Origin: Gammaproteobacteria bacterium UBA2965 | Lineage (GTDB): Bacteria; Pseudomonadota; Gammaproteobacteria; Pseudomonadales; Azotimanducaceae | Assembly: GCA_002348385.1 (NCBI GenBank) | Contig: DEBD01000013.1 | Coordinates: forward strand, 401,633-465,632 | Length of the DNA: 64,000 nucleotides | Direction of reading: 5' to 3' | The notes under the pieces: model-generated | Databases searched by the model: none | What the model saw: only the letters and a program-made list of their open reading frames with translations | What the model was told of the DNA's origin: nothing | Made by a program: the position numbers and the translations under genes | Shown here: piece by piece, positions 59,911-64,000 of the stretch | Position numbering within the stretch: the first letter of the stretch is position 1 | Layout of the letters: each line of letters starts with the position of its first letter

Positions 59911-61410
59911 ATGACCAACGCAATGTCGCAATCCACAACTACGGGCCAGCCGCAACATTACCGAGTTGCCATTCTAGGCGCCGGGCTTTCAGGTATTTGC
60001 ATGGGCGTGCAGCTCAAGCGCCGCGGCATTGAAAATTTCACGATTATTGAAAAGGCCGACGCCGTTGGCGGAACTTGGCGCGAAAACACTTACCCAGGTA
60101 TCGCCTGCGACGTGCCCTCTCACGTTTATTCGTTTTCTTTCGAACTCAATCCCGACTGGAGTCAATCCTACGGGACAGGCCAGGAGATCTGGGACTACTG
60201 CATTCACTGCGTGAACAAATACGGATTGCGCGAGCACCTGCGCCTGAACAGCGAAGTAGTCAACGCCAAATTCAACGGCAACGTGTGGCAAATACAAACT
60301 CAGGGTGGGCAAGCCTTCTCCGCCGACGCAATAGTCAGCGGCTTGGGAGGATTACATATACCCAAGCATGCTGACGTGCCGGGCATGGAGGAGTTCGAAG
60401 GCAAAGTTTTCCACACCGCACAATGGGATCATGGCCATGACCTGAGAGGTCGTCGCGTCGCTATCGTTGGCACCGGTGCCAGTGCTGTACAAGTGCTGCC
60501 GGAAATCGCTGCGGAAGTCAGCGAAGTGACGGTTTTTCAACGTACCGCGGCCTGGGTGCTTCCCCGCCAATCTCGGGAAATTTCACAACAGCGACGCGCT
60601 CTGTTTCGTCGCCATGCATGGATCATGCGGCTGTATCGATGGTCCATCTGGTTGCTCATGGATGTGGTCGGAATTTTGTCGCTGCGCCGGGGTGGCTTAC
60701 TGAGCCGGCGACTGCGCGATATCTGTCTGCGGCACCTCGAAAAATCGGTAGAAGACCCCAAACTTCGCGCTAAACTCACTCCGGAATACGATCCAGGCTG
60801 CAAGCGCCGATGCGTATCCGACGACTACCTGCGCACCTTCAACCTCGCCCACGTGAAGCTATGCACAGATGCCATTAGCGCTGTCGAACCCGGTGGCATA
60901 CGTGATGCGACCGGTAAACTCCACGCGGTGGATACCATTATCGAAGCGACCGGTTTCAGCGCTTTCGACATCACCAAATACCTGGATTTTCATGGCCGTG
61001 ACGGCAAAAGGATGAGCGACATTTGGCATGAATCAGTGACCGCTTACCGTTCTGTGATGGTTCCAGGTTTCCCCAACCTTTTCCTGTTATTGGGCCCTAA
61101 CAGCGGAACCGGACATACCTCGGCGCTGATCATGATTGAATCCCAGGTGCAGTTCGTTTTGCACTGCCTGCGTCTACTTGATGCCGGAAAAGCAACCCAT
61201 TTGGAAGCAGACGCCAACGCCACTCGAGACTTCAATGCCCGACTACAACGCGACATGCGCAAAATGGTTTTTAGTAGCGGTTGCAAAGCCTGGTACACAG
61301 ACGAACAAGACCATAACTTCACCCTTTGGCCCTATTCGGCGAGCCGCTACGTAATAGAGGGCAAGCTATTTCGCGACAAAGACGTTACCCCTCAGGTTCA
61401 GGGTAGCTAA
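59911..61410 (+). CDS. FAD-dependent Baeyer-Villiger-type monooxygenase
   Basis: A 499-residue flavin monooxygenase. The FAD loop is GAGLSGICMG near the N-terminus, the Baeyer-Villiger fingerprint FEGKVFHTAQWD is at about residues 163-174, and the NADPH loop is GTGASAVQVLP. It should insert oxygen next to a ketone, giving a lactone or ester for which the metallo-beta-lactamase-fold hydrolase and amidohydrolases are candidate follow-on enzymes. Codon use is a little less GC-rich than the central cluster. Confidence 0.9.
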   Translation: MTNAMSQSTTTGQPQHYRVAILGAGLSGICMGVQLKRRGIENFTIIEKADAVGGTWRENTYPGIACDVPSHVYSFSFELNPDWSQSYGTGQEIWDYCIHCVNKYGLREHLRLNSEVVNAKFNGNVWQIQTQGGQAFSADAIVSGLGGLHIPKHADVPGMEEFEGKVFHTAQWDHGHDLRGRRVAIVGTGASAVQVLPEIAAEVSEVTVFQRTAAWVLPRQSREISQQRRALFRRHAWIMRLYRWSIWLLMDVVGILSLRRGGLLSRRLRDICLRHLEKSVEDPKLRAKLTPEYDPGCKRRCVSDDYLRTFNLAHVKLCTDAISAVEPGGIRDATGKLHAVDTIIEATGFSAFDITKYLDFHGRDGKRMSDIWHESVTAYRSVMVPGFPNLFLLLGPNSGTGHTSALIMIESQVQFVLHCLRLLDAGKATHLEADANATRDFNARLQRDMRKMVFSSGCKAWYTDEQDHNFTLWPYSASRYVIEGKLFRDKDVTPQVQGS

Positions 61411-61434
61411 GCACCGATGCAGGAAATGCCATTG

Positions 61435-61451
61435 TTAACTTGTGAAGTTAA
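61435..61451. promoter_or_regulatory. Perfect 7+7 palindrome upstream of the last ACAD gene
   Basis: TTAACTT (61435-61441) and AAGTTAA (61445-61451) are perfect arms around GTG. It lies 24 bases after the monooxygenase stop and 168 bases before the ACAD start. It is a good candidate regulator binding site; it resembles but does not match the TAAC-N3-GTTA operator. Confidence 0.5.
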
Positions 61452-61618
61452 AACCGATCCGATAATGACGCTATAGGCCAGGCCTCCACTGGATTCTAGC
61501 CTACAAGGACTGCCGGCAGGTTTGGTCGGCGACTTTGTGGCGGCGGATCAAGTCATGAGCGAACCTCTCCAGACCTCAGCGCGTTACAATCGTCCAACGA
61601 GAAAGGCAGGTGTGGCTT

Positions 61619-62779
61619 ATGGGATTTCGAGAAGAGGCGCGCAGCTGGCTGGAAGCGAACTGCCCGGAAAGCATGCGCTCGCCCGGATACGGCACCGACG
61701 GAGGGCGGCGCGCAAAGCTGGATCCCGACACTCGACTGTGGCTCGATCGTGCAGCGGAACGTGGTTGGACCGCCCCGACCTGGCCCAAGGAGTACGGCGG
61801 AGGCGGTCTGAACGCCGAGCAACATCGTATCCTCATCGAAGAGATGCGCCGTCTCAACGCGCGCGCTCCGCTTGCTGGTCACGGCGTGTCCATGATCGGT
61901 CCCGCCATTCTCGAGTTCGGGACACATGAGCAATGCCTCGAGCATCTGCCTAAGATCGCCACCGGCGCGATCAAGTGGTGCCAGGGCTACAGCGAACCCG
62001 GGGCCGGTTCCGACCTCGCGAGCCTGCAGACACGCGCCGTAGAAGACGGTGACGACTACGTAATCAACGGCTCGAAAATTTGGACCTCCGGCGCCGACCG
62101 CGCTGACTGGATCTTTGCGCTCGTGCGCACGGATCCCAACGCATCCAAGCACGAAGGCATTTCTTTCATCGTCTTCGATATGGAATCTCCAGGTGTGACG
62201 GTGACTCCCATCGACCTCATCAGCGGTTCTTCGGATTTCTGCCAGACTTTCTTCGACGATGTGCGAGTGCCCAAACGCAACCTGCTGGACGCGCCGGGTA
62301 ACGGCTGGACTGTGGGCAAACGACTGATGCAGTACGAACGCTCTTCCCTTGGCGGCGCCGGCGCGGCCCGGCAAAAGATCACCACCGTCGACGAATACGC
62401 AAAAACCTATGTTGGCTTGTCGGACGGCAAAATCAGTGACGCGATCATTCGCCGCGACGTTTTGTCTCTGAGAATGGACGAGCGGGCCTATCAGCTGACG
62501 TTGCAGCGCAACGCCGAAGAAGCAGCGACGTCAAAAGCGTCGGGGTTCCTGTCGTCTATGTTCAAACTCTACGGCACCGAGCAGAACATCCGCCGTCAGG
62601 ACCTGACCGTGTCGATCATGGGGACTCGGGGACTGGGTTGGTCGGGCGACGGTTTTGAGGTAGCGGAACTCAATGCAACGCGCGGCTGGCTGCGCTCCAA
62701 AGCCAACTCAATCGAAGGCGGCAGCTCCGAAGTGATGCGCAACATCATCGCGAAACGCGTCCTCGGCCTACCGGATTGA
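61619..62779 (+). CDS. Acyl-CoA dehydrogenase
   Basis: A 386-residue ACAD. WCQGYSEPGAGSDLASL is in the beta domain, INGSKIWTS follows, and the C-terminal loop is SIEGGSSEVMRNIIAKRVLG. It is the sixth ACAD in the window and stands alone without a short partner. The ATG at 61619 is preferred over a GTG at 61610, which would overlap the GGCAGG ribosome binding site. Confidence 0.9.
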   Translation: MGFREEARSWLEANCPESMRSPGYGTDGGRRAKLDPDTRLWLDRAAERGWTAPTWPKEYGGGGLNAEQHRILIEEMRRLNARAPLAGHGVSMIGPAILEFGTHEQCLEHLPKIATGAIKWCQGYSEPGAGSDLASLQTRAVEDGDDYVINGSKIWTSGADRADWIFALVRTDPNASKHEGISFIVFDMESPGVTVTPIDLISGSSDFCQTFFDDVRVPKRNLLDAPGNGWTVGKRLMQYERSSLGGAGAARQKITTVDEYAKTYVGLSDGKISDAIIRRDVLSLRMDERAYQLTLQRNAEEAATSKASGFLSSMFKLYGTEQNIRRQDLTVSIMGTRGLGWSGDGFEVAELNATRGWLRSKANSIEGGSSEVMRNIIAKRVLGLPD

Positions 62780-62827
62780 ACGCGCGAATCTGTGCCGGCA
62801 AGTAGGGGGGCGATAATCAGCCACCAG

Positions 62828-63136
62828 CTAACGCGGGCACCCTCCCTCCTCGGCAACGCCTTGGAGCCACAAAGTCGCAGCGTTTCTGTCGATGGGGGCG
62901 AGCGAATTTTTCGATAATGCGCCCAGGGCGTTCTCCTCCTTAGATCGCTGGATCAGACCAGGGGCGCCCAGGACCTCGAGGTCAGCGGTGTATCCCCGTT
63001 TGCGTGCCCCTGCCTGCCCCGCGAAGCCAGGAAACGGGAGCGAGGCGCCGACCGACGCGAGTGTCTCGGGCTCTGGCGCGCAGCCCGCGAAAAGCATCAA
63101 GCCAATCAGGATCCATATCGAGCGTTCGGCTTTCAT
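62828..63136 (-). CDS. Small predicted lipoprotein
   Basis: A 102-residue protein. Its N-terminus has charged residues, a hydrophobic core and LFAGC at about residues 15-19, a good lipobox, so the mature protein would be a membrane-anchored lipoprotein of about 84 residues. The rest has no recognised domain. The ribosome binding site is weak. I judge it real from the signal peptide alone. Confidence 0.5.
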   Translation of the reverse strand: MKAERSIWILIGLMLFAGCAPEPETLASVGASLPFPGFAGQAGARKRGYTADLEVLGAPGLIQRSKEENALGALSKNSLAPIDRNAATLWLQGVAEEGGCPR

Positions 63137-63504
63137 TCGTAGCTTCGTTGCGGTCGGGGCCCGAGTTCGCCAGTTTCAACGCGCTCGCCCAACCCGGACT
63201 TGGGCGCAGCCCCATGATAGGCCTTCACTCGCCGATGACCGCCTGGCAGAGACGGCCCTTCCTGTGCCAACGCCTGGTCGGTTCGCGAGCTTCCCCCGTG
63301 AGGGCAGTTTTTTATGCCAAAAGAATCTCAGCCCTAACAAAGCCCAGGCTTCCCTGAATTAATAACGAAGGCTGCTCTAGTGCTTAATTAGCTTGAGCAA
63401 GCACCAGAAAATGGGGTTTTTTTTGGTATTTAAGATGTTAACGTTACATTGTTCTAAGCAGTATTGACGGCAAAATTTCGTAAACAATCCCTGGGGAGGG
63501 AAAC
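63137..63504. other. 368-base region without a gene, AT-rich 3' part
   Basis: No coding region is supported. The second half turns AT-rich with a run of eight T at about 63416-63424 and a possible hairpin, GTGCTT and AAGCAC arms near 63379-63403. The change in composition precedes the small membrane-protein gene and may mark the edge of the catabolic cluster. Confidence 0.45.
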
Positions 63505-63843
63505 ATGGTTCAAATGATACTTGGATGGCTGATGGTGGCCATTGCTGTGATTCTGGCCTTTGTAGATATTCCTTTTGCTCTACTTGCCATTCTGATTCTT
63601 GGCCTGGTAGGCGGGTTTATGAACCCGTTAGAGGATGTCGCTACGCGGGTTGCTTACTACGTGTTGGCCGCTGCGTTACCGGCGATTGCAAATAATCTCG
63701 ATCAGATTCCAGCTGTCGGCGGATATTTAAATACCATATTGGACAACTTTGCCGTTGGCATAGCCGGTATCGCAATTGCGAACTTCTGTCTGGCGTTGTT
63801 GAACAATCTGCAGAGCTCGGACTCGAATGGAGGCGACTCTTAA
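63505..63843 (+). CDS. Small membrane protein, function unknown
   Basis: A 112-residue protein with two strongly hydrophobic N-terminal segments (about 4-26 and 28-40), and two further hydrophobic stretches near 48-62 and 82-100. The C-terminus is short and polar (SSDSNGGDS). GGGGAGGG precedes the ATG. I do not recognise the family. Its codon use is clearly AT-richer than the cluster. A strong terminator follows. Confidence 0.7.
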   Translation: MVQMILGWLMVAIAVILAFVDIPFALLAILILGLVGGFMNPLEDVATRVAYYVLAAALPAIANNLDQIPAVGGYLNTILDNFAVGIAGIAIANFCLALLNNLQSSDSNGGDS

Positions 63844-63905
63844 TGGGTTAGCCGATTCTTAGGGTTAGGGTTTTCTTTGTTGAGTAAACCCTCATAAGCT
63901 CGATC

Positions 63906-63935
63906 AAAAAAGCCGCCTCTCGGGGCGGCTTTTTT
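63906..63935 (+). terminator. Intrinsic terminator after the small membrane-protein gene
   Basis: A-run plus GCCGCC (63912-63917) pairs with GGCGGC (63924-63929) around a 6-base loop, and a U-tract of seven T follows. It is a textbook rho-independent terminator 62 bases after the stop, and because of the A-run on the other side it could work in both directions. Confidence 0.9.
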
Positions 63936-64000
63936 ATTCAGACGCTAGGATTGTCGAGCTGTCTAGCGCAAAAGAAGCAGGCCGGCAGTACTGCACAGGC

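Noticed and set aside
63289..63315. Possible terminator with T-run near 63310
   Set aside because: The stem (CTTCCC/GGGCAG) has only a few pairs and a mismatch, too weak to call.

Overview
The window is a GC-rich stretch of bacterial chromosome carrying an almost continuous catabolic gene cluster. No ribosomal or housekeeping marker is present, so taxonomy is inference: the family mix (FadR-type GntR regulators, CaiB/BaiF CoA-transferases, P450 plus one-cluster ferredoxin, DUF35/thiolase pairs, heteromeric acyl-CoA dehydrogenases, a quinoprotein with fused cytochrome c) suits a proteobacterium, probably a gammaproteobacterium, that degrades steroid- or terpenoid-like molecules. No tRNA, rRNA, CRISPR array, insertion sequence or phage gene was seen.

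Layout. 0.2-1.6 kb: GPH/MFS-type transporter. 1.6-8.5 kb (minus): four acyl-CoA dehydrogenases arranged as two long/short pairs, a double-hotdog hydratase and a crotonase-fold protein. 8.7-12.8 kb: NTF2-like protein, isochorismatase-fold protein, SDR, ACAD and a FadR-type GntR regulator. 13.0-17.1 kb: a 3-alpha-HSD-like SDR and two DUF35/thiolase-like pairs. 17.3-22.9 kb (plus): HIBDH-like dehydrogenase, DUF2889 protein, metallo-beta-lactamase-fold hydrolase, two SDRs (the second degenerate) and an amidohydrolase. 22.9-33.2 kb (minus): two transcription units, SDR-SDR-P450-GST-CaiB-CaiB and P450-ferredoxin-AttH/CrtC-like-ALDH. 33.2-37.4 kb: ferredoxin, second GntR regulator, then hydratase-VOC-HAD-crotonase. 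37.4-50.0 kb: quinone oxidoreductase, three APH-like kinases, MFS carrier, AttH/CrtC-like protein, third DUF35/thiolase pair, crotonase, amidohydrolase, acyl-CoA synthetase. 50.1-57.0 kb: HSD17B4-like SDR, PQQ/cytochrome c dehydrogenase, epimerase-like protein, EthD protein, YkvI-like membrane protein, D-2-hydroxyacid dehydrogenase. 57.7-62.8 kb: ferredoxin, Rieske oxygenase, Baeyer-Villiger-type monooxygenase and a sixth ACAD. The last kilobase is AT-richer, with a small lipoprotein, a small membrane protein and a clear terminator.

How the genes could work together (inference). P450s with ferredoxins oxidise a terminal methyl, dehydrogenases and the ALDH take it to the acid, the synthetase or CaiB transferases form CoA thioesters, ACADs desaturate, hotdog and crotonase proteins hydrate, SDRs oxidise, and thiolase-fold proteins without the nucleophilic cysteine, each paired with a DUF35 protein, could cleave side chains by retro-aldol chemistry as Ltp2-ChsH2 does in steroid catabolism. 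Rieske and Baeyer-Villiger enzymes could open rings. APH-like kinases plus an ACAD could process 4-hydroxyacyl-CoAs as in the Lva/ACAD11 route.

The most notable structural signal is a recurring near-palindrome (TAAC-N3-GTTA core) at six promoter regions between 12.9 and 46.9 kb, two of them next to the GntR genes, suggesting one regulon across most of the window.
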